Translations under genes and position numbers: made by a program | Part shown: one piece after another, positions 1 to 6,275 of the stretch | Position numbering within the stretch: the stretch's first letter is position 1 | Layout: every line of letters begins with the position of its first letter | Notes under the pieces: model-generated | The model's input: the letters and a program-made list of their open reading frames with translations, nothing else | The model's database searches: none | What the model was told of the DNA's origin: nothing | NCBI GenBank assembly: GCA_913775005.1 | Contig: CAJYKY010000413.1 | Location: forward strand, 1 to 16,807 | Length of the DNA stretch: 16,807 nt | Source: an uncultured Achromobacter sp. | GTDB taxonomy: Bacteria; Pseudomonadota; Gammaproteobacteria; Burkholderiales; Burkholderiaceae_B | Direction of reading: 5' to 3'

Positions 1-102
1 AGCGGTGCTTGTCAGAAACGCAACAATGACCGTGGCGAACACGTGGAAAATCACCCCAAACCGCGCCAGTGAAACACTACGAAAGGAAATGAGGGCTAAC
101 AT
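1..102 (-). CDS. possible N-terminus of an unidentified membrane or exported protein (partial)
   Basis: An open frame starts at ATG 102-100 and runs off the left edge, giving 34 residues. The start is basic (FRSVSLARF) and is followed by a hydrophobic stretch (VIFHVFATVIVAFLT), as in a signal peptide or first membrane helix. A weak Shine-Dalgarno-like AGGA lies about 11-14 nt upstream. Base composition here is clearly less GC-rich than in the rest of the window. It would be divergent from rapZ. I do not recognise the family; chance open frame is a real alternative because only 34 codons are visible. Confidence 0.3.
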   Translation of the reverse strand, partial: MLALISFRSVSLARFGVIFHVFATVIVAFLTSTA

Positions 103-271
103 CTACGTCGAATTCCTATCCCCCGAATCGCATGGCGGCGGGGCGCGTAAGTGAATCGAACAAGTCTCCGACCCGCAAGCTTACGCCAAGGGACGAAACG
201 GGGTACAGGCGCAGATTCCGAGTTTACGGCCATATCAGATGTCATCCCGCCGGCATCGTCCTGGAAAAGCG

Positions 272-280
272 TGCCACAAT
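272..280 (+). promoter_or_regulatory. extended -10 promoter element of rapZ (candidate)
   Basis: TGC followed by CACAAT (275-280) fits an extended -10 (TGn plus a 5/6 match to TATAAT). No convincing -35 is visible. Initiation about 7-8 nt downstream would fall at 287-288, the ATG of the preferred RapZ start, predicting a leaderless message. This is inference from spacing only. Confidence 0.4.
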
Positions 281-287
281 CATGTCC

Positions 288-1160
288 ATGTTGAAAGTCG
301 TCCTTGTCACCGGCATCTCAGGTTCAGGCAAATCCGTTGCCCTGCGCATGCTTGAGGACGCCAGCTACACCTGCGTCGACAACCTGCCGGTCCGCTTCCT
401 GACCGAGTTCATCGCCAACGCCCGCGATGACGGCATGGAACGCGTTGCCGTCGCCATCGACGTGCGCTCGCCCGGTGAACTGGCCGAACTGCCCGATGTC
501 GTCACCGCCTTGCGCGCAATGGGCACCAGCCTGCGTGTCGTCTTCCTGGATGCCAGCACCGCCACGCTGGTGCAGCGGTATTCGGAATCGCGCCGCCGTC
601 ATCCCCTGACCGACCGCCTGCAACACGGCGGCGCCGCGCCGTCCCTGACGGACTGCATCGCGCTTGAACGGGAACTGCTGGCGCCGCTGCGCGAACAGGA
701 ACACGTGATCGACACCTCGGACCTGACGCCCGGCCAGCTGCGCGCCTGGATCCGCGACCTGATCCAGGCCGACCGCGCGCCGCTCGTGCTGACCTTCGAA
801 TCCTTCGCCTACAAGCGCGGCGTGCCCGGCGACGCCGATCTGGTGTTCGACGTGCGCTGCCTGCCCAATCCGCACTATGACCGCAACCTGCGCCCGCTGA
901 CCGGCCGCGATGAACCCGTCGCGACATGGCTCGCAGGCTATGAGCAGGTGGGCCAGATGATCGACGACATCGCCGGCTTCCTGAACCGCTGGCTGCCGAT
1001 GTACACGCAAGACACCCGCAATTACCTCACCGTGGCCATCGGCTGCACGGGCGGCCAGCACCGCTCGGTGTATGTGGTGGAACAGCTGGCCTTGCGGTTT
1101 GCCGATCATGACCCTTTGCTGGTGCGCCACCGTAACCAACTGCCCGTCGAATCCGCATGA
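288..1160 (+). CDS. rapZ: RapZ, RNase adapter / P-loop nucleotide-binding protein
   Basis: This 290-residue protein belongs to the RapZ (YvcJ/YhbJ) family. It has a Walker A loop GISGSGKS (residues 9-16), the family motif LEDASYTCVDNLP just after it, RRRHPL in the middle, and the C-terminal signature GCTGGQHRSV. In E. coli RapZ presents the sRNA GlmZ to RNase E and so controls glucosamine-6-phosphate synthase; whether this holds in betaproteobacteria is not known to me. The frame stays open back to 132, but residues encoded by 132-281 are low-complexity and match nothing in the family, whose members begin M-x-x-VVLVTG. ATG 282 is an alternative, with GGAAAAG 12 nt upstream; ATG 288 has no Shine-Dalgarno but sits where a leaderless transcript would begin. 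The stop overlaps rlpA by ATGA, so the two are probably cotranscribed. The hprK/ptsN neighbours frequent in this class are not in view. Confidence 0.95.
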   Translation: MLKVVLVTGISGSGKSVALRMLEDASYTCVDNLPVRFLTEFIANARDDGMERVAVAIDVRSPGELAELPDVVTALRAMGTSLRVVFLDASTATLVQRYSESRRRHPLTDRLQHGGAAPSLTDCIALERELLAPLREQEHVIDTSDLTPGQLRAWIRDLIQADRAPLVLTFESFAYKRGVPGDADLVFDVRCLPNPHYDRNLRPLTGRDEPVATWLAGYEQVGQMIDDIAGFLNRWLPMYTQDTRNYLTVAIGCTGGQHRSVYVVEQLALRFADHDPLLVRHRNQLPVESA

Positions 1161-2125
1161 CCCTGTCCCGTCCGCTCCACCTCATCCTGATGTTGCTGCT
1201 GGCCATTGCCGTGGCCGGTTGCTCTTCTACCGGGGGTCGCAAGAAGGGCGGCGGGTACTACAAAGACGACGGCCCCGACGCCAACCCGCCGTCGAACCTG
1301 GACCAGGTGCCCGATGCCGTGCCGCGCATCGAACCCTACGCCAGCGGCGCCAACCGGCCCTACGTGGTGTTCGGCCAGCGCTATGTGCCGGACACCAGCG
1401 GTCAACCGTATAAGCAACGCGGCATCGCGTCCTGGTACGGCAAGAAATTCCATGGCAATTCCACGTCCATCGGCGAGTCCTACGACATGTACGCGATGAC
1501 GGCGGCGCATACGACCTTGCCGATTCCGAGCTATGCGCGCGTGACCAGCCTGGTCAACGGCAAGACCATCGTCGTGCGCGTCAATGACCGCGGGCCGTTC
1601 CATAGCGACCGGATCATGGATCTGTCTTACGTGGCCGCGTACAAGCTGGGCATCATCGGGCCGGGCAGCGGCCAGGTCGTGGTGGAAAGCATTCCGCAGG
1701 AAGAAATCCGCAGGCTGGCCTCGCAAGGCGCGCCGGCAGCGCCCACACCTGAACCCGCTTCAGCGACCGGATCCTTGCCCGTGATGGCGCCGGTGGCTTC
1801 GATGCCGGTGGCGTTGACGGCCGAACCGTTGCCCGAGTCCACCCCGGCTCCCGGCTCCGCGCCGGTTCGCCAAGCACCGGCCAGCGGCATCGGCAGCGTG
1901 TATCTGCAAGTGGGCGCGTTCAGCCAGCCGGCCAATGCGCAATCGCTCGTCGCGCGCATCAACTCGCAGCTGAGCACGGCGGGCGCGCCGCCCGCCCAGG
2001 TCGAGCAAAGCAACAACCTGTACCGGGTCAAGATCGGCCCTTATCCTGACCGCCAAAGCGCGCTGAACGCCGTGCCGCTGGTGTCGGACCGCATCGGGAT
2101 TTTGCCGAGCATCGCTTCGCAGTAA
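1157..2125 (+). CDS. rlpA: RlpA, septal-ring lytic transglycosylase lipoprotein
   Basis: The 322-residue product has a lipoprotein signal peptide with lipobox AVAGC (lipidated Cys22), a double-psi beta-barrel domain at about residues 88-180, a Pro/Ala-rich linker (about 190-245) and a C-terminal SPOR domain (about 247-318, beginning YLQVGAFSQPANA). H118 (AAHTTLP) and D144 (VNDRGPF) are 26 residues apart, as the catalytic H131/D157 pair of P. aeruginosa RlpA is as I remember it, so the enzyme looks active. Characterised RlpA cleaves glycan strands lacking stem peptides at the division septum, and the SPOR domain binds such denuded glycan. It starts within the rapZ stop (ATGA), implying translational coupling. 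In E. coli rlpA follows rodA in the mrd operon; here the mrd genes lie more than 10 kb away on the other strand. It converges with ogt with no clear terminator in the 42-bp gap. Confidence 0.93.
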   Translation: MTLSRPLHLILMLLLAIAVAGCSSTGGRKKGGGYYKDDGPDANPPSNLDQVPDAVPRIEPYASGANRPYVVFGQRYVPDTSGQPYKQRGIASWYGKKFHGNSTSIGESYDMYAMTAAHTTLPIPSYARVTSLVNGKTIVVRVNDRGPFHSDRIMDLSYVAAYKLGIIGPGSGQVVVESIPQEEIRRLASQGAPAAPTPEPASATGSLPVMAPVASMPVALTAEPLPESTPAPGSAPVRQAPASGIGSVYLQVGAFSQPANAQSLVARINSQLSTAGAPPAQVEQSNNLYRVKIGPYPDRQSALNAVPLVSDRIGILPSIASQ

Positions 2126-2167
2126 GCGGAAACCGAAAAGCGGTCAGCGAACAGGCCGCCTTCCCAA

Positions 2168-2752
2168 CTACCAGGGCAGTTCAGTCTGGCCGTCGCAAAC
2201 GCGTCGCGCGCGAGCGTTGCGGCTTAGATAGCGGTTGCCTTCGTGCGCCAAGAGCGCCTGCTTGCGCGGCAAGCCGCCGCCAAACCCCGTCAAGGCCGTA
2301 TCGGCGCCGATCACACGGTGGCACGGGATGATGATGATGATCGGATTACGTCCCACCGCGCCGCCCACCGCCTGAGCGCCCTTGGGGCTTCCGACGGTGC
2401 GCGCAAGCTCGCCGTAGCTGGCCAGCTTGCCGAAATCCAGATCGCACAGGGCGTGCCAGACCTTGTGCTGAAACGTGGTGCCGATGGGGTCCAGCGCCAC
2501 ATCGAAATGACGGCGTTCGCCCGCGAACCATTCTTCCAGCTCGCGGCGCGCCTGCACCAGCAGCGGGTCGGCGGCCGACAGCGTCCAGGCGTCGGCCGAC
2601 GGCAGCAAGTCTTGATCGGTAAACCAGGCGCCGCGCAGACCTTTCGGGCTGGCGACAAGGCGCAACTCGCCCAACGGCGTGGGCATGTCGCAGTAAGTCA
2701 GCCGCTCGTCCGGGTCAGCCGGCCGGTTCGACACGATGGTGGTGTATGCCAT
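2168..2752 (-). CDS. ogt: methylated-DNA–protein-cysteine S-methyltransferase (Ogt/MGMT type)
   Basis: This 194-residue protein directly reverses O6-alkylguanine (and O4-alkylthymine) by moving the alkyl group onto its own cysteine. The active site PCHRVIG is at residues 143-149 (acceptor Cys144), preceded by the DNA-binding segment (TFQHKVWHALCDLDFGKLAS, then YGELA and AVGGAVGRNP) and followed by GFGGGLPRKQALLAHEG. The N-terminal MGMT ribonuclease-like domain is present and there is no Ada domain, so this is the constitutive Ogt kind. The residues before PCHRV are five isoleucines encoded by five perfect ATC codons (GAT repeats on the + strand at 2327-2341); the usual sequence is mixed, such as ISIIV, and the spacing is unchanged. 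The start lies 3 bp after the rsmI stop with GGAG overlapping that stop, so it is translated from the rsmI message. Confidence 0.93.
   Translation of the reverse strand: MAYTTIVSNRPADPDERLTYCDMPTPLGELRLVASPKGLRGAWFTDQDLLPSADAWTLSAADPLLVQARRELEEWFAGERRHFDVALDPIGTTFQHKVWHALCDLDFGKLASYGELARTVGSPKGAQAVGGAVGRNPIIIIIPCHRVIGADTALTGFGGGLPRKQALLAHEGNRYLSRNARARRVCDGQTELPW
2327..2341. repeat. (GAT)5 trinucleotide repeat in the ogt active-site region
   Basis: Five perfect GAT units read as ATC codons for Ile138-Ile142 of Ogt, immediately before PCHRV. Gain or loss of one unit would keep the frame but shift the spacing between the conserved NP and the active-site cysteine. Confidence 0.9.
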
Positions 2753-2755
2753 GCC

Positions 2756-3691
2756 TTACTCCGACGCCTTCTTGCGGGCGAGCGCGCGGTTGTACAAGAC
2801 GTCGCGCGCCTGGCCCGTCACCTTGGCAGCAACGCGCGCGGCGTCGCGCACGGACATCGATTCCAGCAGCGCGTCCAGCAGCACGTCGGTGCGCGGGTCG
2901 GCGTCTTCGTCAACTTCCTGTTCGACGCGGGCGTGCGCAATCAGCACGAATTCGCCCTGTTCGCGATGCGAGTCGGCGGCCAGCCATGCAGCGGCTTCGC
3001 CCATCGGAATCGTGGCGATTTCCTCGAAGCGTTTGGTGAGTTCGCGCGCGACGGTCAGCAGGCGATCAGGGCCGCAGACTTCCAGCAGGTCGGCCAGTGT
3101 CGCGGCCAGCCGGTGCGGCGATTCAAACATCACCACGGGCGCCGGCAACGCGCACCACGACCGCAGCCAGCGCTGACGGGCCACCGCCTTGGACGGCGGG
3201 AAGCCGGCGAATGCAAAGGCGGGGTTTTCATCGGTGGTGACGCCGCTGCCCATCAGGGCGGTGATCACGGCGCTGGGACCCGGCACCGGCACTACGGCAA
3301 AGCCGGCGTCGCGCACCGCGCGCACCACGCGGGCGCCCGGGTCGCTGACGGCGGGCGCGCCCGCGTCCGACACCAAGGCGACGCGCTGGCCCTGGGCCAG
3401 GCGTTCACAGATGGCTTGGGCGGCGGTTGCCTCGTTGTGACGGTGCGCCGCCATCAGCGGCGTGCCGATGCCCCAGGCATCCAGCAAGGTGCGGCTGGCG
3501 CGCGTGTCTTCGGCCGCGATCACGTCCGCGCCTTGCAGCGCATGCCAGGCTCGCAGCCCCAGGTCGCCCAGATTGCCGATCGGCGTGGCGACTACGTACA
3601 GGGTCGATGCGGGCCAATGCTGACCGGCAACGCGTTCGGCAACGCGGCTCCAGGCATCACCGGCGGGCGGAGGTGAGACATTTTGATTCAT
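2756..3691 (-). CDS. rsmI: RsmI, 16S rRNA (cytidine1402-2'-O)-methyltransferase
   Basis: The 311-residue protein is a tetrapyrrole-methylase-fold enzyme of the RsmI (YraL) family, which uses S-adenosylmethionine to methylate the 2'-O of C1402 in the ribosomal decoding centre. Family motifs run in order: YVVATPIGNLGD (32-43), AAEDTR (59-64), ALVSDAGAPAVSDPG (105-119), PVPGPSAV (135-142), FAGFPPSK (161-168), FESPHRL (189-195) and RELTKRFEEI (216-225). About 30 residues precede the first motif, longer than E. coli RsmI, and carry no recognised domain. Start ATG 3691-3689 opens the conserved region in frame; no strong Shine-Dalgarno is apparent. It is divergent from yraN (89-bp gap) and followed after 3 bp by ogt, forming a two-gene unit. 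A weak -10-like TACACT (minus strand, 3726-3721) lies upstream. Confidence 0.95.
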   Translation of the reverse strand: MNQNVSPPPAGDAWSRVAERVAGQHWPASTLYVVATPIGNLGDLGLRAWHALQGADVIAAEDTRASRTLLDAWGIGTPLMAAHRHNEATAAQAICERLAQGQRVALVSDAGAPAVSDPGARVVRAVRDAGFAVVPVPGPSAVITALMGSGVTTDENPAFAFAGFPPSKAVARQRWLRSWCALPAPVVMFESPHRLAATLADLLEVCGPDRLLTVARELTKRFEEIATIPMGEAAAWLAADSHREQGEFVLIAHARVEQEVDEDADPRTDVLLDALLESMSVRDAARVAAKVTGQARDVLYNRALARKKASE

Positions 3692-3780
3692 TGCAGCCTA
3701 CAGACTCGGAAAACCATGTCAGTGTAGCCGCCAATGCCTGCGGCCTTGCCGAGCCGTGCACGGGTGTCCCGGAGCTGCCT

Positions 3781-4272
3781 ATGACGGATGAAGCGTTGCG
3801 CCTGGCCTGCGAGCTGGCGCTGATTGCGCGCCGCCGCGCCGAGAAACGGCGGCGGCGCGTCCGGCCGCGCACGGCGCCCGCGAAGGGAGACGGAATGCCC
3901 CCCCATCGTTCACCGATGCAGCAGCGCGGTGACCGTCATGAAGCCGCGGCGTTGCGTCTGCTTGAATCGCAAGGCCTGGTGCTGCTTGCCCGCAACCTGC
4001 ATACGCGGCTGGGCGAAATTGACCTCGTCATGCGCGACGGCGATACGCTCGTCTTCATCGAAGTCCGCGCTCGCGCCGGCACGCGTTTCGGCGGGGCGGC
4101 GGCCAGCATCAGCCAAGAAAAGCAGGCGCGGCTGGCACGCGCCGCGGGGCAATGGCTGCCCGAGCTGGCCCGGCGCTATTGGGCAGGCGCTGCGCCCGCC
4201 GCCCGCTTTGACGCGGTCGTGTTCGACGGCGGCCGGGCGGCGTGGCTGCGGAACGCATTCGAGCTGCCATGA
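3781..4272 (+). CDS. yraN: YraN/UPF0102 family protein, predicted PD-(D/E)XK nuclease fold
   Basis: This 163-residue protein belongs to UPF0102 (YraN). The restriction-endonuclease-like core reads QRGDRHEAAALRLLESQG (about 48-65), then GEIDLVM (78-84, acidic Asp81) and VFIEVRAR (91-98, Glu94), followed by GGAAASISQEKQARLARAA and the closing RFDAVVFDG. These acidic positions are the expected metal-binding residues, but no substrate is established for the family. ATG 3781 is chosen because GGAG lies 6 nt upstream; the basic N-terminus (RRRAEKRRRRVRPR, 17-30) would bind nucleic acid if real. ATG 3895 or 3916 would give the shorter E. coli-like length of about 120-130 residues. The open frame extends back to 3427, antisense to rsmI, which is spurious. 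Neighbours rsmI, the SIS gene and dolP match the E. coli order. Confidence 0.88.
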   Translation: MTDEALRLACELALIARRRAEKRRRRVRPRTAPAKGDGMPPHRSPMQQRGDRHEAAALRLLESQGLVLLARNLHTRLGEIDLVMRDGDTLVFIEVRARAGTRFGGAAASISQEKQARLARAAGQWLPELARRYWAGAAPAARFDAVVFDGGRAAWLRNAFELP

Positions 4273-4314
4273 CCTTCGACCTCCCACGACGCCTCGGCCG
4301 TCGCCTTACCCTTC

Positions 4315-4344
4315 GCGTAACGACCTCCCGCACAGTCGTTACGC
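4315..4344. promoter_or_regulatory. perfect 10-bp inverted repeat upstream of the SIS/gmhA gene
   Basis: GCGTAACGAC (4315-4324) and GTCGTTACGC (4335-4344) are perfect inverted repeats separated by 10 bp, giving half-site centres 20 bp apart, about two helical turns. The element ends 30 bp before the proposed -10, about -43 to -72 from the predicted start site, where an activator would bind. It could instead form a stem-loop at the end of the yraN message, but no T-run follows, so it is not a typical terminator. Confidence 0.6.
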
Positions 4345-4370
4345 CTGGACAGAACAGCGGCACGGCCCCG

Positions 4371-4379
4371 TGAGATAAT
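4371..4379 (+). promoter_or_regulatory. extended -10 promoter element (TGAGATAAT) of the gmhA/diaA-like operon
   Basis: TGA directly precedes GATAAT, matching the extended -10 pattern TGn-TATAAT at 5/6 in the hexamer. The last base is 8 nt before the ATG at 4387, so transcription probably begins at or next to the start codon. No Shine-Dalgarno sequence lies between them, consistent with a leaderless mRNA. Confidence 0.55.
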
Positions 4380-4386
4380 CGCGCCC

Positions 4387-4980
4387 ATGGATATGACCTC
4401 TCGAATGACGTCGCACTTTCGCGATGCCATGGCTGCGTGCGAACAAAGCATGAACGTTCTTGCCGAACCGCTGGCAGTGGCGGTGGACGTGCTGTTCGGC
4501 TCCCTGGCAAACAACGGCAAGATTCTGGCTTGCGGCAACGGCGGCTCGGCGGCCGATGCGCAGCATTTCATCGCCGAACTGGTAGGCCGCTTCGAACGCG
4601 AACGCCTGCCCCTTGCGGGCATCGCGCTGAACACCGATACCTCGATCCTCACCGCCGTCGGCAACGACTACGGCTTTGACGAAATCTACGAGCGTCAGGT
4701 CAACGCCTTCGGCCAGGCGGGCGACGTGCTGGTAGCCATTTCCACCAGCGGCAACTCCCCCAACGTGGTCCGCGCGATGGAAGCCGCCAGCGCACGCGAG
4801 ATGCACGTGCTGGCCCTGACCGGCAAGGGCGGCGGCGTCATGGGGGAACTCATTACGCCGATGGACGTCCATCTTTGTGTTCCCAGCGATCGCACCATGC
4901 GGATCCAGGAAGTCCATATTCTGCTGCTGCACGCACTGTGCGATGGCATCGACGCTCTTCTGCTTGGAGACACCGAATGA
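4387..4980 (+). CDS. gmhA: SIS-domain phosphoheptose isomerase, GmhA/DiaA-like
   Basis: This 197-residue SIS-domain protein has the phosphosugar-binding segments CGNGGSAADAQHFIAEL (49-65) and AISTSGNSPNVV (118-128). GmhA converts sedoheptulose-7-phosphate to D-glycero-D-manno-heptose-7-phosphate for LPS inner core; its paralogue DiaA binds DnaA and promotes replication initiation. Gene order (yraN before, dolP after) and text such as RFERER, IALNTD and the LCDGID tail resemble DiaA. However H60, E64, Q174 and H182 align with the E. coli GmhA metal/catalytic set H61, E65, Q172 and H180, whereas E. coli DiaA has Ser and Asn at the second and last of these. Isomerase activity is therefore inferred, with a DnaA role possible. 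ATG 4387 lies just after a strong -10 without Shine-Dalgarno; ATGs at 4393 and 4405 are alternatives. The stop overlaps dolP by ATGA. Confidence 0.85.
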   Translation: MDMTSRMTSHFRDAMAACEQSMNVLAEPLAVAVDVLFGSLANNGKILACGNGGSAADAQHFIAELVGRFERERLPLAGIALNTDTSILTAVGNDYGFDEIYERQVNAFGQAGDVLVAISTSGNSPNVVRAMEAASAREMHVLALTGKGGGVMGELITPMDVHLCVPSDRTMRIQEVHILLLHALCDGIDALLLGDTE

Positions 4981-5720
4981 TTTCTGACGTCAGAACCGCA
5001 GTCCGCCCGCTGATGCTCGCCGCGGCGCTATCCACGGCGGCACTGTCGCTGTCGGCCTGCGCGCCGCTGATCGTGGGCGGCGCGGCCGCCACCACGGCGG
5101 TTGTCGTCACCGACCGCCGCACCTCCGGTATCCAGCTTGAAGACCAGAACATGGCCTTCAAGGCGCAAAGCCAGATTTCCCAGAAGCTGGGCGACACCGC
5201 CCGCGTCAACGCCATGGCCTACGGCGGCCACCTGCTGCTGACGGGCGACGTTCCCACCGAGGAAGCCAAGTCCCAAGCCACCGCCATCGCGCAGGGCATT
5301 GAAAACGTCAAACAGGTCATCAACCAGTTGAACGTGGGCCCGATTGCGTCCTTCGGCACGCGCTCGAACGACACCTGGCTCACGTCCAAGGTCAAGACGG
5401 CGCTGATCAACACCAAATATGTCCCGTCCGGCACCATCGCACTGACGACCGACCATAGCGTCGTCTACCTGATGGGCAAAGTCACGCAGGCGGAAGGCGA
5501 CTACGCGGCCAATGCCACGGCGGATGTCGGCGGGGTGGCCAAGGTGGTTAAACTGTTCGAAACCATCAGCCGCGAAGAAGCCATCCGGCTGTCTAACAGC
5601 AGCACCAGAAACAACTCCACGGAAACCAAAGCGCCCATTGAAAGCGGCGCCGGCGCAGCACCCAGCGATAACGCGGCGGCCGGTACGAGCAGTGGCGTCG
5701 AGGCGATGCCCATCAAATGA
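4977..5720 (+). CDS. dolP: DolP-like dual BON-domain outer-membrane lipoprotein
   Basis: The 247-residue product has a lipoprotein signal peptide ending in lipobox LSAC (Cys28), then two BON domains at about 58-122 (LEDQNMAFKAQSQISQKLGD through QVINQLNVG) and about 133-197 (TWLTSKVKTALINTK through KVVKLFETIS). E. coli DolP (YraP) is a 191-residue outer-membrane lipoprotein that binds anionic phospholipid, gathers at division sites and supports envelope integrity. This protein is about 55 residues longer because of a Ser/Thr/Ala/Gly-rich tail (206-247) that looks disordered. ATG 4977 overlaps the SIS-gene stop and gives a proper signal peptide; the frame open back to 4875 lies inside the SIS gene and is ignored. 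Its own stop overlaps the next gene by ATGA, so all three are probably translationally coupled. Confidence 0.9.
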   Translation: MISDVRTAVRPLMLAAALSTAALSLSACAPLIVGGAAATTAVVVTDRRTSGIQLEDQNMAFKAQSQISQKLGDTARVNAMAYGGHLLLTGDVPTEEAKSQATAIAQGIENVKQVINQLNVGPIASFGTRSNDTWLTSKVKTALINTKYVPSGTIALTTDHSVVYLMGKVTQAEGDYAANATADVGGVAKVVKLFETISREEAIRLSNSSTRNNSTETKAPIESGAGAAPSDNAAAGTSSGVEAMPIK

Positions 5721-6211
5721 AAAAAGCCATCGTAGCTCTTGCCGTCCTGGTGGCGGTTGGTATTGGCGCCTGGTTCGTCTGGCGCCCCGCCCAGACCGCG
5801 CCCGACGTCACCTTCACCACGCTGGAAGGCAAAACCTTCTCGATGCAGGATCTGCGCGGCAAGGTCGTGCTGGTCAAATTCTGGGCAACCAGCTGCGTCA
5901 CCTGCGTGAAGCAGATGCCGGAAACCATCGCCGCCTATAAGGAATACGCGGGCAAGGGATACGAGGCCGTGGCGGTCGCCATGAACTACGACCCGCCCAA
6001 CTTCGTGCTGAACTTCGCTGACCAGCGCAAGCTGCCGTTCCCGGTGGCGCTGGACACCAAGGGCGACATCGCCCGCGCGTTCGGCGACATCCGGCTGACG
6101 CCCACCGCCTTCCTGATCGACAAGCAAGGCCACATCATCAAGCGCTATCTGGGCGAATACGATGTGGCGGAATTCCACGCCACCGTGGAAAAGGCGCTGG
6201 CAGCGGGCTAG
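5717..6211 (+). CDS. TlpA/ResA-like membrane-anchored thioredoxin-fold protein
   Basis: This 164-residue protein starts with a single N-terminal membrane anchor or signal (KKAIVALAVLVAVGIGAWFVW, about 2-22) and carries a TlpA/redoxin domain. The redox motif is C60-V-T-C63 in WATSCVTCVKQMPE, and the cis-proline loop is LTPTAFLID, followed by GHIIKRYLG. Such periplasm-facing thioredoxins reduce disulfides, for example in cytochrome c maturation or for particular envelope partners; nothing here identifies the partner. ATG 5717 overlaps the dolP stop, and an intrinsic terminator follows 23 bp after the gene, so it ends the SIS–dolP–tlpA unit. That placement suggests a link to envelope quality control, but this is inference. 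The E. coli cluster has no thioredoxin at this position. Confidence 0.9.
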   Translation: MKKAIVALAVLVAVGIGAWFVWRPAQTAPDVTFTTLEGKTFSMQDLRGKVVLVKFWATSCVTCVKQMPETIAAYKEYAGKGYEAVAVAMNYDPPNFVLNFADQRKLPFPVALDTKGDIARAFGDIRLTPTAFLIDKQGHIIKRYLGEYDVAEFHATVEKALAAG

Positions 6212-6233
6212 AAAGCCCTTCGGCCAAGACCAA

Positions 6234-6260
6234 AAAAAACCGCCCATCGGGCGGTTTTTT
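6234..6260. terminator. bidirectional intrinsic terminator between tlpA-like gene and metQ
   Basis: A perfect 12-bp stem (6234-6245 with 6249-6260) has a GC core ACCGCCC/GGGCGGT, a 3-nt loop ATC, a run of T on the right and a run of A on the left. It can terminate the tlpA-like gene on the + strand and metQ, which ends at 6276, on the - strand. Confidence 0.93.
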
Positions 6261-6275
6261 ATTGCCTCCGCCACC

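Noticed and set aside
132..281. N-terminal extension of the rapZ frame back to ATG 132
   Set aside because: The 50 extra residues are polar and low-complexity, the RapZ family begins at the M-x-x-VVLVTG segment, and the region contains the probable promoter.
2243..3676. 477-codon + strand open frame
   Set aside because: It is antisense to ogt and rsmI, both of which have full motif sets; no domain is seen in the + strand translation.
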